Assembly: GCA_043805355.1 (NCBI GenBank)
Contig: JAZDIB010000051.1
Span: 1 to 34,923, forward strand
Length of the DNA stretch: 34,923 nt
Source: JAHJRN01 sp043805355
GTDB taxonomy: Bacteria; Patescibacteriota; Patescibacteriia; 2-12-FULL-60-25
Direction: 5' to 3'
Each line of letters begins with the position of its first letter. The stretch's first letter is position 1. The translations under genes were made by a program, and so were the position numbers. Below the pieces are notes generated by a model, which worked only from the letters and a program-made list of their open reading frames with translations, ran no database searches and was not told the DNA's origin. Shown one piece after another: positions 1 through 7,916 of the stretch.

Positions 1-276
1 CTCCTGACCATCTTCGGCGTCGGTTGTCTCCCGGGCCGTGGGACCGGCGCGACGCCCGAGATGCCGACGCCGTCCGTCGTGTCGACGTCCGAGACGCCGA
101 CCGAACCGGTCGATCCCATCGATGCGGAAGCCTTTGACGACGCGACGCTCACGGAGGAAGAGGATGTGCAGATGAACGACCTCGACCGCGCCGGCGCCCT
201 GCATGAGGCGGATGTCGGGTCCCTGGAGGACGCCTTCGCCGAAGAGAGCAACGACGACGCACGGACCATCGATTGA
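1..276 (+). CDS. Small acidic lipoprotein, 5' end outside window
   Basis: The frame is open from base 1, so the true start lies upstream. The first visible residues form a hydrophobic stretch ending in GVGC, which looks like a lipobox, so this is probably a lipoprotein attached to the membrane through that Cys. The mature part is about 80 residues, rich in Thr, Pro, Asp and Glu, with no recognisable domain. The ATG at 61 falls after the lipobox and is unlikely to be the start. The gene ends 7 nt before a second small lipoprotein gene on the same strand, so the two are probably co-transcribed. Function unknown. Confidence 0.6.
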   Translation, partial: LLTIFGVGCLPGRGTGATPEMPTPSVVSTSETPTEPVDPIDAEAFDDATLTEEEDVQMNDLDRAGALHEADVGSLEDAFAEESNDDARTID

Positions 277-283
277 CGAAAAT

Positions 284-484
284 ATGAAGACATCTTCCAT
301 GCGTATCCTGTTCGCCTGCCTCTCGCTTGTCATGTTCGGCGCGGGATGTTCCCTCCCGTTCGGCAAGACCGCATCGGCCCCACAGGCCGAGGCCGGTACG
401 TTGAGGCAACCGACGGCTGCGCAGGCACCGACGGCCGAGCCGGTCATTCCTCCCGAAGCCGCGAACGTCCCACGTCCGTACTAA
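284..484 (+). CDS. Small lipoprotein, 66 aa
   Basis: The predicted 66-residue protein starts with Lys and a hydrophobic stretch (about residues 7-20) followed by GAGC, a good lipobox. The rest is low-complexity Ala/Pro/Thr with no known domain. The frame stays open upstream to 203, but a start at 284 puts the signal peptide at the N terminus. A second in-frame ATG at 299 is also possible. It follows the upstream lipoprotein by 7 nt. The gene ends against the convergent terminator of the next minus-strand gene. Function unknown; probably a surface or envelope lipoprotein. Confidence 0.6.
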   Translation: MKTSSMRILFACLSLVMFGAGCSLPFGKTASAPQAEAGTLRQPTAAQAPTAEPVIPPEAANVPRPY

Positions 485-530
485 AAAAACCTGACACGGT
501 CAGGTCAAGACGCCGCAGATGCGGCGTCTT
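483..530 (-). terminator. Double hairpin terminator for the minus-strand gene at 529-1377
   Basis: Read on the minus strand, a 10-bp stem with a 4-nt loop (507-530) overlaps the stop codon. It is followed by a 6-bp stem with a 3-nt loop (490-504) and a run of seven T (483-489). The second hairpin plus T-run is a classic intrinsic terminator. The T-run orientation points to the minus strand, although the hairpins also separate the convergent plus-strand lipoproteins. Confidence 0.8.
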
Positions 531-1377
531 AACGTTTGAGGGACTCCACCGCGCGCATCCGGGCTTCGGCCTGGAGCATCTCCACGAGGTTCGGCAGGAT
601 GCTCGTCGTCCGGATGAGGTTACGTCCGGTTTCCGACTGTTCTCCGAGCGTCTGATCCCATGCCGGTTCGTTGATGTCGTCTGCCCATCCTGCGATACGC
701 GGGAGCCCGTCGTCGCCGATCGAGGTGGATGCCGCGACGTATTTCGTCGTCGCCGACTTCGGTGCGAGATTCCCCTCCCCGTCCAAGGTCCACGCCGTGC
801 AGTGCGTCAGCGCGACCGTCTGCTTCGCGGCACCATCCGTCCATGCTTGGGCTTGGCGAACCGCGCAGGTCGTGAGCGGCGCGTTCGGAAACCACTCCTC
901 GGCGGCTCGTGTCCGCAATGCGAACGATAAGCCGTCTTCCTTCACCGTCGCGACGTGTCGTTCCTCCGCCTCGAGACGTCTGCAGATCGAGCTGGAGGTC
1001 GGATCCTGCCAAGCAGCGCACTGCTTGCGTGCCACGAGGCCGAGCAACGCGAGGTCGGTCCGTCGATCGAGCGCGAAGATGGCGATGAGGCACGTCTCGA
1101 GCACGAGGAGGACGGCACCGAGGAACAGGATGATACGGATGGGCGTGTCCGGATGACCGAGGAATTCCGCGAAGATCGGTTCGAACGGCCAGAGCTTTCC
1201 GCGGACGGTCCCTTCAAGCGCCAACACGATGAGCGTCGCGACGGTCGCGTAGGCGAATGGCCAGACGCCACGGAGTCCGAGCATGTCCGTGGCGATGAGG
1301 ACGACCGGGAATGTCGCCAACGTCAAGAATGCCCACACGTACGGGTGGCCGGGGTGTTTCCGATGTCCGTTCGGCAT
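529..1377 (-). CDS. Membrane protein with three predicted TM helices and an extracytoplasmic domain
   Basis: The predicted protein has 282 residues. Hydrophobic segments at roughly 13-33, 40-56 and 80-102 look like three transmembrane helices. About 180 residues follow with several Cys (for example in the KQC, SSIC, LTTC and THC contexts), which could be a folded domain outside the membrane with disulfides. I do not recognise the family. The start at 1377 is supported by an extended -10 box 6 nt upstream (1384-1392), which would give a leaderless message. A strong terminator overlaps the stop. Function unknown. Confidence 0.65.
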   Translation of the reverse strand: MPNGHRKHPGHPYVWAFLTLATFPVVLIATDMLGLRGVWPFAYATVATLIVLALEGTVRGKLWPFEPIFAEFLGHPDTPIRIILFLGAVLLVLETCLIAIFALDRRTDLALLGLVARKQCAAWQDPTSSSICRRLEAEERHVATVKEDGLSFALRTRAAEEWFPNAPLTTCAVRQAQAWTDGAAKQTVALTHCTAWTLDGEGNLAPKSATTKYVAASTSIGDDGLPRIAGWADDINEPAWDQTLGEQSETGRNLIRTTSILPNLVEMLQAEARMRAVESLKR

Positions 1378-1383
1378 GACGCA

Positions 1384-1392
1384 AGTATATCA
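1384..1392 (-). promoter_or_regulatory. Extended -10 promoter, TGA-TATACT
   Basis: On the minus strand TATACT (1389-1384) is preceded by TGA, matching the extended -10 pattern TGnTATAAT. Only 6 nt separate it from the ATG at 1377, so transcription should begin at or next to the A of the start codon. No good -35 is seen at 17 nt. Confidence 0.5.
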
Positions 1393-1400
1393 CACGCATC

Positions 1401-1429
1401 AAAAAAGACCCGACACGCGTCGGGTCTTT
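1401..1429 (-). terminator. Intrinsic terminator
   Basis: An 11-bp perfect stem (1404-1414 with 1419-1429) and a 4-nt loop. On the minus strand it runs into six T (1401-1406, partly inside the stem). It lies 34 nt beyond the stop of the secreted protein gene at 1463-2023. Confidence 0.85.
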
Positions 1430-1462
1430 CGCCATACTTGGTTCACGTCTCCGTGACAGGAG

Positions 1463-2023
1463 TCATTGCGTGTCGGTCGGTGCCGCTTGGCCGCGGTGCA
1501 TGCCCATCCCCTTCATCTGGCCTTGGCCGAGTCCCATGCCGCGACCTTCGCCGCGACCGCCGCCCATGCCGCCTCCCATGGGGAGGAAACGTTCCGGGAT
1601 GCCGTTCGCCTCGGCCCAAGCCTTGAGCGACGCGATGTGGGTCTTGATGGCTTCGCCCCGTTCCGTGGCGTCCATGTCGCGCAGTCCTTCGTGGAAGGCC
1701 TGGATCTCGTCATGCTTCGCGAGGATCAGGTCCTCTTGCGCCTGCGTGATCGTGCCGTCGGTCACAGCCGTGTCAAGCCGTTCCTTCTGGCGTGCCTGCA
1801 TGTCGGTCTGCCGCTGTTCCTGCATCTGCTGGCGCTCTTCGTCGAACACCTGCTGGATGTCGGTCGCGTTCAGGCTGAAGCGCGTGGAGAGCTTCTCTAT
1901 GAGGTTCGCGAGGGGCTTGTTCGTGCCGGTCCCGGTCGTGGCCGCGTAGGTGGCGCCGGCTCCTGCGGCGAGGAGACCTGCGACCGTGAGCGCCGTCAAA
2001 GAGATGGCGTAAATCTTCTTCAT
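1463..2023 (-). CDS. Secreted helical protein with Gly/Met-rich tail
   Basis: The 186-residue product begins MKKIY followed by a hydrophobic core and an Ala-rich cleavage region (about residues 1-28), a clear Sec signal peptide. The mature part is strongly helical and charged (about 40-145) and contains GTITQAQEDLILAK, a pattern I associate with DUF2680-like secreted proteins. The C-terminal 40 residues are Gly, Met, Arg and Gln rich (GGGMGGG, GMGLGQGQ). It lies 68 nt downstream of the putative sigma-partner membrane gene, so it could belong to that regulon, but no proof is seen. The Met-rich tail could bind metal; that is only a guess. Confidence 0.7.
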   Translation of the reverse strand: MKKIYAISLTALTVAGLLAAGAGATYAATTGTGTNKPLANLIEKLSTRFSLNATDIQQVFDEERQQMQEQRQTDMQARQKERLDTAVTDGTITQAQEDLILAKHDEIQAFHEGLRDMDATERGEAIKTHIASLKAWAEANGIPERFLPMGGGMGGGRGEGRGMGLGQGQMKGMGMHRGQAAPTDTQ

Positions 2024-2091
2024 AAGGGCATGTATCGGTCAGGAGTAAGATGCGGTACGCGTACGACCTTACTACGTGTGCCTTAGCTCCT

Positions 2092-2838
2092 TTATCTCAT
2101 CCGGGGAGGTGGCATGTCCGGAAACGGCGGTGGCGCCATCGGTCCCGGATGCCTCGGTTCCCAGGGTCGGATCTCGTGTGCCGTGAACGTCCCCTCCCCA
2201 TCCGCCTCGCCGATGACCTTGATGAGCGAGTCCTGCGCGACGAGGTCCTGCCTGCGGATGAGGGCTTTCGACGCGTCGACGTCCCACACCTGCCCCATGA
2301 AGTCGATGAGCACGATGAGGCCGTTTTCCGTGGACGAGACGCGCCCCGCGATGAGGCCGTCGCCCGGGCGGACCCACATGTCCGTCTTCGTGAAGTTCAT
2401 CTGCCGGTAGATGGGGATGCGGCGGGAGAGTCCGGTCTCGATGACGTCGCCCAAACCGGCGGCATACGCGCCGTAGCCAAGGACGGCCGTGAGCGCGACG
2501 TAGGCCGCGATGATGAGGATGAACCGCGTCCGGTAGCCGAAAGCCGTCGCGCGGTAATAGTGTTCGGCGATGGCGATGAAGACGGCCGCGCATGCGACCC
2601 AGAAGATGGGTGCAGCGCGGAAGATCACGCCGAGGCCGAGGCGCGGCATGACGTCCCAGTCCATGTCCACCATGCGCACGAGGATGACCGCGAACGCGAG
2701 CGCGCCTACGGCGAGCGCGCACGCCGCGACCGTCCAGAAGACGATCTCCTTGGACGTGAACGTGATCTTCGATTTCGGCTCGATGTCCCCGTCCTTGATG
2801 GCCGAGAGGGCGCGCGAGCTGATGTCATCATTCGGCAT
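2092..2838 (-). CDS. Membrane protein next to an ECF sigma gene, possible anti-sigma factor
   Basis: The 248-residue product has a soluble N-terminal segment of about 32 residues, three hydrophobic helices (roughly 33-55, 77-92, 104-128) and a C-terminal domain of about 100 residues. The C-terminal part (ending in a Pro/Met/Arg tail) looks beta-rich and OB-like by eye. The gene overlaps the 3' end of the ECF sigma gene by 11 nt, so the two are translationally coupled. In many bacteria a membrane protein in this position is the anti-sigma factor. That role is inferred from position only; no zinc-binding HxxxCxxC motif is visible. Confidence 0.6.
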   Translation of the reverse strand: MPNDDISSRALSAIKDGDIEPKSKITFTSKEIVFWTVAACALAVGALAFAVILVRMVDMDWDVMPRLGLGVIFRAAPIFWVACAAVFIAIAEHYYRATAFGYRTRFILIIAAYVALTAVLGYGAYAAGLGDVIETGLSRRIPIYRQMNFTKTDMWVRPGDGLIAGRVSSTENGLIVLIDFMGQVWDVDASKALIRRQDLVAQDSLIKVIGEADGEGTFTAHEIRPWEPRHPGPMAPPPFPDMPPPRMR

Positions 2839-3411
2839 AGGTATGTGGGTTGCGTGCGACGTAGGCGTCGCGGAAGACCTTCTTGCCGCGCGCGATGAGG
2901 TTCCCGACGGTGTTCACGGGTTTGCGGAGGATATCCGCGATGTCGGCATAGGAATGGCCCTGGAGGTACCGGAGCACGAGGACCTCGCGGTACTTCACGT
3001 CGATGTCCCGGAGCGCCTCGTCGATGCGTGCGCGGTCCAAGCGCAGGTCGAGGTCCTTCGCGAGGTCGGACCCGTCGCTCCAGCGGTCGATGTCCGCATC
3101 CTCCAGGACGCGTGTCGGTCGGACGGACCGCTTGCGGATGTCGCTCACTGTCTCGTTGTGCGCGATGCGGTAGATCCAGGACGAGAAGGAGAGGCGCAGG
3201 TCGTAGCCGTTCAGGTTGACGTAGGTCTTGATGAAGACCTCTGCAGGACGTCTTCGGCATCCTCCTTCCGGAATCCCGAGATCGCCATGATGTAGCGAAG
3301 AAGCTTCTGTTCGTATCGCCTCGTAAGGAGCGCAAAACGCTCGCGATCCTCCAAAGCGAGTCGAACAAGCTCTGCGTCGGACGGTTGTCCGTGATCGACC
3401 GGTGTTGGCAT
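2828..3411 (-). pseudogene. ECF-type sigma-70 factor interrupted by a one-base frameshift
   Basis: Two frames together encode one ECF sigma factor of about 194 residues. The first (from ATG 3411, with AGGAG 8 nt upstream) gives region 2, ending in EDAEDVLQ. The second gives EVFIKTYVNLNG, then SSWIYRIAHNE, then region 4 with the HTH (YREVLVLRYLQGHSYADIADIL). They join perfectly if one G is added after CAG at about 3241. No slippery heptamer is present, so a sequencing or assembly error or a recent inactivating deletion is more likely than programmed shifting. The break is in region 2.2, which binds core polymerase. A downstream ATG at 3148 would give region 4 alone. Confidence 0.8.
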
Positions 3412-3461
3412 GGTCGCACTCCTACTACGCGAAACACGGTCGAAATATCCTACATCCCACA

Positions 3462-4892
3462 TCAGGGGCGCACTTCCACGGTGGTCCCCACGTCCGCGAA
3501 GCCGTAGACCCATTCCGCGTCCTTCAGCCGCATATTGATACAGCCGTGGCTCATGCGGTATCCGAAGTTGTTGTGCCAGTAAGCCGTATGGATATAGATG
3601 TGCGGGAAGACATTGAGGTTCCATTTCACGTTCCGGAGGAAGTAGTTGTCCGGATGGTTCACGCCGTACGACCAGCGGTAATCCATGATGGGGATCTTCT
3701 TCAGGACCGTCGTCGTGCCGAGCGGGGTCGGATATTTGTAGGTTCCTGTCGAGACGAGGAATGTCTTCGCGACGCGGCCGTGCTCGTAGGAGGTCAGGCG
3801 CTGTTCCGAGATGTCCACGAGGATGTTCCGTTCGGACGTCGTCGGTCCCGTGACGGCTGCGGCCGAGGGGATGACGGCGAGTCCCTTCTCTTGCCCCATG
3901 CGGACCGAGGCCATGGAGAGCCCGCCGCGATACGTCGCATCATGCAGGAGGAAGGTCCCGACGCGCGTGCCGAAGATGTCGAAGAGACGGACCTCGGGCC
4001 ACTCGCCGCCGTTGCGCGCGGACGCGATCTCGTCGTATCCGTCGCCGTCCATGTCGAACGCCGCGAGCGTGAGGCCGCTCCGCGTCCCGGAGTCGAACGC
4101 GCGGAATTCCTTCATGATGGTGCCGGCCCTCGCGAGCGAGAACCTCCGGATGACGGGGTCGCTCCAGCTCTCCGGCGCGGCTAGGATGGCCATTCCCTGC
4201 GGCGTCCGGGCGAGCATGATGCTCGTGCCATCGCGCATCGCCTCATCGAACGCGAAGAAATCCTGGTTGAGGTTCGTCATGGTACCGTTCCAGACACGGA
4301 CGTGCGGTCCGCCGCCCGGACCCGGTGATGTGACGATCTCCGCCTTGCCGTCGCCGTTCAGGTCCCCGACCGCGATATGCACGCCGCCTTGGAATCCTGT
4401 CGCGTACGCCATTACGTCATCCTTCAGAACCCGCCCCCCTCCCGCGTCGAAGATGCGGATGGCCGGCGCCATGCCCGGTCCCGGGGAGGTCACGATTTCC
4501 GCCTTGCCGTCGCCGTTCAGGTCCCCGACCGCCACGCGGACGCCCCCACGGAACGTCGAGGCATATGCGAGGAAGGCGCGGACCTTGGTCCCGTCCGTCT
4601 CGAAGATGTTTACGTATGGCTGGGCTCCGGGTCCGGCGGCGACCACGATTTCATCGCTCCCATCGCCGTCCACGTCTCCAGTCGCGATGAAGCCGCCTCC
4701 CGTGACCGTCTTGGGCAGGGCCGCGAAACCGGTCCGCACCGCGAATCCACGGGTCCAGATACGGACATCGCCCGTCCGAGTCTGCTCGGCCGGGACCGCG
4801 ACGGGGCGTTCGGCGGCGAGCGCGGTCCCCGTCGCCAAGGCGGCGACCAGCGACATGAACGCATATACGCCAAAACGCGTGGTGTTTTGCAT
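3462..4892 (-). CDS. L,D-transpeptidase (YkuD domain) with N-terminal FG-GAP-like repeats
   Basis: The 476-residue protein starts with a signal peptide (about 1-27, ending ALAAE). Residues about 60-330 contain at least four repeats with Asp-rich loops (GDVDGDG, GDLNGDG twice, FDMDGDG) typical of FG-GAP/VCBS beta-propeller blades with calcium-like loops. The C-terminal 120 residues are a YkuD catalytic domain with IHTAYWHNNFG and the SHGCINMR motif holding the catalytic Cys and His. YkuD enzymes make 3-3 peptidoglycan crosslinks or attach proteins to the wall. A secreted wall enzyme with a propeller, perhaps for binding, is inferred. It lies 50 nt upstream of the sigma gene with no terminator visible between them. 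Confidence 0.9.
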   Translation of the reverse strand: MQNTTRFGVYAFMSLVAALATGTALAAERPVAVPAEQTRTGDVRIWTRGFAVRTGFAALPKTVTGGGFIATGDVDGDGSDEIVVAAGPGAQPYVNIFETDGTKVRAFLAYASTFRGGVRVAVGDLNGDGKAEIVTSPGPGMAPAIRIFDAGGGRVLKDDVMAYATGFQGGVHIAVGDLNGDGKAEIVTSPGPGGGPHVRVWNGTMTNLNQDFFAFDEAMRDGTSIMLARTPQGMAILAAPESWSDPVIRRFSLARAGTIMKEFRAFDSGTRSGLTLAAFDMDGDGYDEIASARNGGEWPEVRLFDIFGTRVGTFLLHDATYRGGLSMASVRMGQEKGLAVIPSAAAVTGPTTSERNILVDISEQRLTSYEHGRVAKTFLVSTGTYKYPTPLGTTTVLKKIPIMDYRWSYGVNHPDNYFLRNVKWNLNVFPHIYIHTAYWHNNFGYRMSHGCINMRLKDAEWVYGFADVGTTVEVRP

Positions 4893-4941
4893 ATCGACAG
4901 GGTATCAATGCCTTGACTTTCTCGCCAGACCCCCCGCAGAC

Positions 4942-4950
4942 TGGTAATAT
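4942..4950 (+). promoter_or_regulatory. Extended -10 promoter, TGG-TAATAT
   Basis: TGG followed by TAATAT matches an extended -10 box. Transcription would start near 4957, giving a leader of about 30 nt to the ATG at 4987. This argues against an alternative TTG start at 4957. A TTGACT at 4913 is 26 nt away, too far for a normal -35. Confidence 0.45.
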
Positions 4951-4986
4951 TCCGTCTTGAATCATTCATTCACCAACACACGCGCC

Positions 4987-5187
4987 ATGTTTACGTTCGC
5001 TTGTGCCGATCTCGGCACCACCTGCGACTTCGTCGCAATGGCAGGAACACAGGAGGAAGTCCTCACACAGGCCATGGAACACGCCACTGCGACCCATGCC
5101 GATGCGGTCGCCACGATGAAGGAAGCCATGTCTGACGAGCAGATGAAGGAGATGCTCTTGGGCAAGATGAAGGAAGAGACGGCCTAA
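4987..5187 (+). CDS. Small DUF1059-like protein
   Basis: The 66-residue product begins MFTFACADLGTTCDFVA, with Cys6 and Cys13, followed by a helix with TQEEV and THADA. This CxxxGxxCDF start followed by a short helical tail matches my memory of DUF1059-type small proteins, whose function is unknown. I chose ATG 4987 over the in-frame TTG at 4957 because the conserved N terminus starts here and the -10 box would start RNA at about 4957. The C-terminal half is rich in Met and charged residues. It lies 41 nt upstream of the CBS gene in the same direction and is probably co-transcribed with it. Confidence 0.65.
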   Translation: MFTFACADLGTTCDFVAMAGTQEEVLTQAMEHATATHADAVATMKEAMSDEQMKEMLLGKMKEETA

Positions 5188-5228
5188 AGCCCCGCGACCC
5201 GGGAATCACATCCTAACTCCCACACGCT

Positions 5229-5678
5229 ATGAAAGTCCGAGACGTGATGGAGCACCATGTCGTCACCGTCAAACTCGACGACACATACGAAGACGTCGCC
5301 AAGCTGCTGAACGAACATCAGGTCAGCGGCGTGCCCGTCGTCGATGCCGAGGGGCGCCTTGCCGGGATGGTCTCGGAGAAGGACCTATACCGGATTCTCT
5401 ACCCGTTCTACAGCAGCTACTACGAGCACCCCGTCTCGTACACGGACCTCGAGGAACGGGAGGAGAAGGTCGACGACGTGCGAGGTAAGAAAGTGGAGAT
5501 TTTCATGACGCGCGACGTCGTGTCCATCGATCCGGAGGCTCCGGTCATGCGCGCAGGAGGCATCATGCTCGCGAAGCGCATCGCGCGTCTCCCGGTCGTC
5601 GAGAACGGCAAGATCATCGGCCTCGTGTCGCGCAGCCGCATCTTCAAGGTCGTCATAAAAGAGAAATTAGGTTTGTAG
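5229..5678 (+). CDS. Two-CBS-domain protein
   Basis: The 149-residue protein consists of two CBS domains: residues about 1-58 (KVRDVMEHHVVTVKLDDTYEDVA, then VSGVPVVDAEGRLAGMVSEKDL) and about 90-145 (EIFMTRDVVSIDPEAPV, then IARLPVVENGKIIGLVSRSRI). A linker of about 30 residues with several Tyr and Glu lies between them. CBS pairs bind adenine nucleotides and regulate partner proteins; no other domain is present here. It lies downstream of the DUF1059-like gene and is followed by a 72-bp palindromic element and then the antiporter gene, which has its own promoter. The partner is unknown. Confidence 0.9.
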   Translation: MKVRDVMEHHVVTVKLDDTYEDVAKLLNEHQVSGVPVVDAEGRLAGMVSEKDLYRILYPFYSSYYEHPVSYTDLEEREEKVDDVRGKKVEIFMTRDVVSIDPEAPVMRAGGIMLAKRIARLPVVENGKIIGLVSRSRIFKVVIKEKLGL

Positions 5679-5690
5679 CGGATAATTTTT

Positions 5691-5762
5691 GTCGTTCCTG
5701 CGCAGGCAGGAACCCCTCCAGAGGGATTCCCGCCGTCGGCACGTCGCCTCCGCGGGAACGAC
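5691..5762. repeat. 72-bp palindromic element, copy 1 (intergenic)
   Basis: Starts GTCGTTCC and ends GGAACGAC, exactly 72 bp, with internal complementary segments around CCTCCAGAGG. It is the reverse complement of the copy at 33073 except for a few bases, and is related to the copy inside dnaG at 17628. Read on the plus strand from its first base it is open for 24 codons (V-V-P-A-Q-A-G ... L-R-G-N-D). Confidence 0.9.
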
Positions 5763-5785
5763 AGTGATTTGTTGTCGATTCTTCA

Positions 5786-5794
5786 TGGTATAAT
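5786..5794 (+). promoter_or_regulatory. Perfect extended -10 promoter, TGG-TATAAT
   Basis: TATAAT at 5789-5794 is preceded by TGG. Initiation 7-9 nt downstream falls on or just before the ATG at 5803, so the antiporter message is probably leaderless. No convincing -35 at 17 nt. Confidence 0.65.
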
Positions 5795-5802
5795 CCGTGT
5801 CG

Positions 5803-7473
5803 ATGGATACGTTTTTTGAGATTGGGTTGATCCTGGCGATCGCGACCGTCGTCGCGGTCGTGATGCAGCGCATCCGTCTTCCCCTCATCCTCGGATATAT
5901 CCTGACCGGCATCCTCGTCGGTCCCGTGGTCTTCGACCTGCTCCGGTCCGAGCAGACCATCACGGTCTTCTCCGAGTTCGGCATCACGGCTCTGCTCTTC
6001 ATCGTCGGTCTCGGGTTGAGCCCGAAGGTCATGCGGGACGTGGGGCGCGTCGCGCTCGTCGCCGGCATCGGCCAGATCGTGTTCACGTCCCTGTTCGGGT
6101 TCCTGCTCGTGCGCGCCTTCGGATTCCCGTTTCTCCCCGCACTCTACGTCGCCGTCGCCCTGACCTTCAGCAGTACCATCATCGTCTCAAAACTGCTTTC
6201 CGACCGCAACGACCTCGAGCGGCTCTACGGGCGCATCGCCATCGGGTTCCTCCTGGTGCAGGACGTCGCGGCCGTCGCCATCCTCATCCTCGTGACGTCG
6301 TTCGCCGGCGCGTCCGGCACGCCCGTCCCGGAGACGCTCGCCCTCCTCGTCGCTAAGGCGTGCTTCATGGCGGCGGTGCTCATCGTGATGTCGCTCTGGG
6401 TCCTGCCGCGCCTCACGCGTCTCTTCGCGACGTCGCAGGAGTTCCTGTTCGTGTTCTCCATCGGTTGGGGCGTGGGGCTCTCTGCCCTCTTCCATCAGCT
6501 CGGCCTGTCAGCGGAGATCGGCGCGCTCGCGGCCGGCGTGACGCTCGCCTCCTCCCCGTTCCATCACGAGATCGCCGCGAAGATGAAGATGCTTCGCGAC
6601 TTCTTCATCGTGATGTTCTTCATCCTGCTCGGCTCGCAGCTCTCGGTCGCCGGCATCGGGCAAGTCGCGGTGCCCGCGCTGGTCCTCTCGTTCTTCGTGC
6701 TGGTCGGCAATCCCCTTATCGTCATGGCCATCCTCGGCGCCATGCGGTACACGCGCAAGACGGGGTTCTACGCCGGCCTCACGGTCGCGCAGGTCAGTGA
6801 GTTCTCCTTCATCCTCCTTCTCCTCGGCGTGCAGACGGGCCACGTGCCGCAGGAGGCGGTGACGCTCATCACGCTCGTCGCCATCATCACCATCGCCGGT
6901 TCGTCGCTCATGATCCTGCAGGCCGACCGCATCTACGCGTTCCTCGCGCCGTCGCTCGGCGTCTTCGAGCGGAGCTCCGCCATCCCGGAACGACGCACGC
7001 GCGAACGGGTCGACGCGCTCCTCCTCGGATGCCATCGCGTGGGCTCGGACTTCCTCCAGACCCTCGACCATTTGAAGATGAAGACGCTGGTCGTGGACTT
7101 CGATCCGATCGTCGTCGACCGGCTCAAGGCCAAGGGCGTCCATTGCCGGTACGGCGACGCGGGCGATAACGAGTTCCTCGGCGATATCGCGATGGACAAG
7201 CTCAAGCTCGTCGTCTCGACGGTCCCGGATTTCGACACGAACGAATTCGTCCTCGCCAAGATTCGCCGCGTCAACGCGAAGGCCATCGTCATCGCGCTCG
7301 CGCACACCTCGGCGCAGGCGAACATCCTCTACCGCGACGGCGCGACCTACGTCATCATGCCGCATCATCTCGGCGGGAACGTCGCGGCCATGCTCGTGGA
7401 GCGTCTCGGGCACGACGCCAGGAAATACGAAATCCACCGCCGACGCCACCTCAAGCACCTGGCGGGACGGTGA
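5803..7473 (+). CDS. Kef-type (CPA2) cation:proton antiporter with C-terminal TrkA-N domain
   Basis: The 556-residue product has about 12 hydrophobic helices in residues 1-385, including FSSTIIVSKLL and LSAEIGALAAGVTLA, characteristic of the Na/H exchanger fold of the CPA2 family. Residues about 405-520 form a Rossmann-like TrkA-N/RCK domain: DALLLGCHRVGSDF is a modified GxGxxG, then VVDFDP and GDAGDNEFL. Such proteins exchange K+ or Na+ for protons under control of nucleotides bound at the RCK domain. I chose ATG 5803 rather than GTG 5797 because the perfect -10 box at 5789 would place the RNA start at 5800-5803. It converges on the cupin gene. Confidence 0.92.
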   Translation: MDTFFEIGLILAIATVVAVVMQRIRLPLILGYILTGILVGPVVFDLLRSEQTITVFSEFGITALLFIVGLGLSPKVMRDVGRVALVAGIGQIVFTSLFGFLLVRAFGFPFLPALYVAVALTFSSTIIVSKLLSDRNDLERLYGRIAIGFLLVQDVAAVAILILVTSFAGASGTPVPETLALLVAKACFMAAVLIVMSLWVLPRLTRLFATSQEFLFVFSIGWGVGLSALFHQLGLSAEIGALAAGVTLASSPFHHEIAAKMKMLRDFFIVMFFILLGSQLSVAGIGQVAVPALVLSFFVLVGNPLIVMAILGAMRYTRKTGFYAGLTVAQVSEFSFILLLLGVQTGHVPQEAVTLITLVAIITIAGSSLMILQADRIYAFLAPSLGVFERSSAIPERRTRERVDALLLGCHRVGSDFLQTLDHLKMKTLVVDFDPIVVDRLKAKGVHCRYGDAGDNEFLGDIAMDKLKLVVSTVPDFDTNEFVLAKIRRVNAKAIVIALAHTSAQANILYRDGATYVIMPHHLGGNVAAMLVERLGHDARKYEIHRRRHLKHLAGR

Positions 7474-7491
7474 TATGCCAAAAACCTCCCC

Positions 7492-7890
7492 TTACTCCGT
7501 CATCTTCCCGTCGAAGTGCTCCTCGCTCGCCATCGCTTCCTCCTTCGTGGCCCGGATGACGGCATCCTGATGCTCCGGCGGGGAGTAGATGGTGTAGAGC
7601 TTCAGGTCGTCGGTCTGCGAGGTGTTGACGATGTTGTGCCTGGCGCCGGCCGGGACGATGACCCCGCTGCCGTCCGTGACCTCGTGCTCGACCCCGTCGA
7701 TGACCGCCTTGCCGGTCCCCTTCTCGAAGCGGAAGAACTGGTCGATGTCCGAATGGACCTCCTCCCCGATCTCCTCGCCGGGCTTGAGGTTCATGAGCAC
7801 GAGCTGACTATGCTTGCCCGTGTAGAGGACCTTCCTGAAATTGGCATTCCCGAGCGTTTCCATCTCGAGCTTGACGATGTAGCCGTTCAT
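7492..7890 (-). CDS. Cupin-domain protein
   Basis: The 132-residue product fits a single cupin barrel. Residues about 25-100 contain PGEEIGEEVHSDIDQFFRFEKG (cupin motif 1; the usual HxH pattern is reduced to a single His with Glu residues nearby) and PAGARHNIVN (motif 2). It resembles mannose-6-phosphate isomerase-like cupins seen beside other genes in many genomes. A metal centre is likely but the substrate is unknown. The frame is open upstream to 8019, but the start at 7890 gives the normal N terminus and avoids overlap with the Nudix gene 26 nt upstream. The two are probably co-transcribed. Confidence 0.85.
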   Translation of the reverse strand: MNGYIVKLEMETLGNANFRKVLYTGKHSQLVLMNLKPGEEIGEEVHSDIDQFFRFEKGTGKAVIDGVEHEVTDGSGVIVPAGARHNIVNTSQTDDLKLYTIYSPPEHQDAVIRATKEEAMASEEHFDGKMTE

Positions 7891-7916
7891 AAGTGTTGGA
7901 TGAGGATGAATGAGAG

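Noticed and set aside
3235..3250. Programmed frameshifting in the ECF sigma gene
   Set aside because: No X-XXY-YYZ slippery heptamer, no stop codon next to the shift and no clear downstream pseudoknot were seen.
4913..4950. TTGACT with a 26-nt spacer to the -10 box, also seen near 19716 and 21960
   Set aside because: Sigma-70 does not use 26-nt spacers. Three loose matches in 35 kb can be chance, and the extended -10 explains the first two sites.
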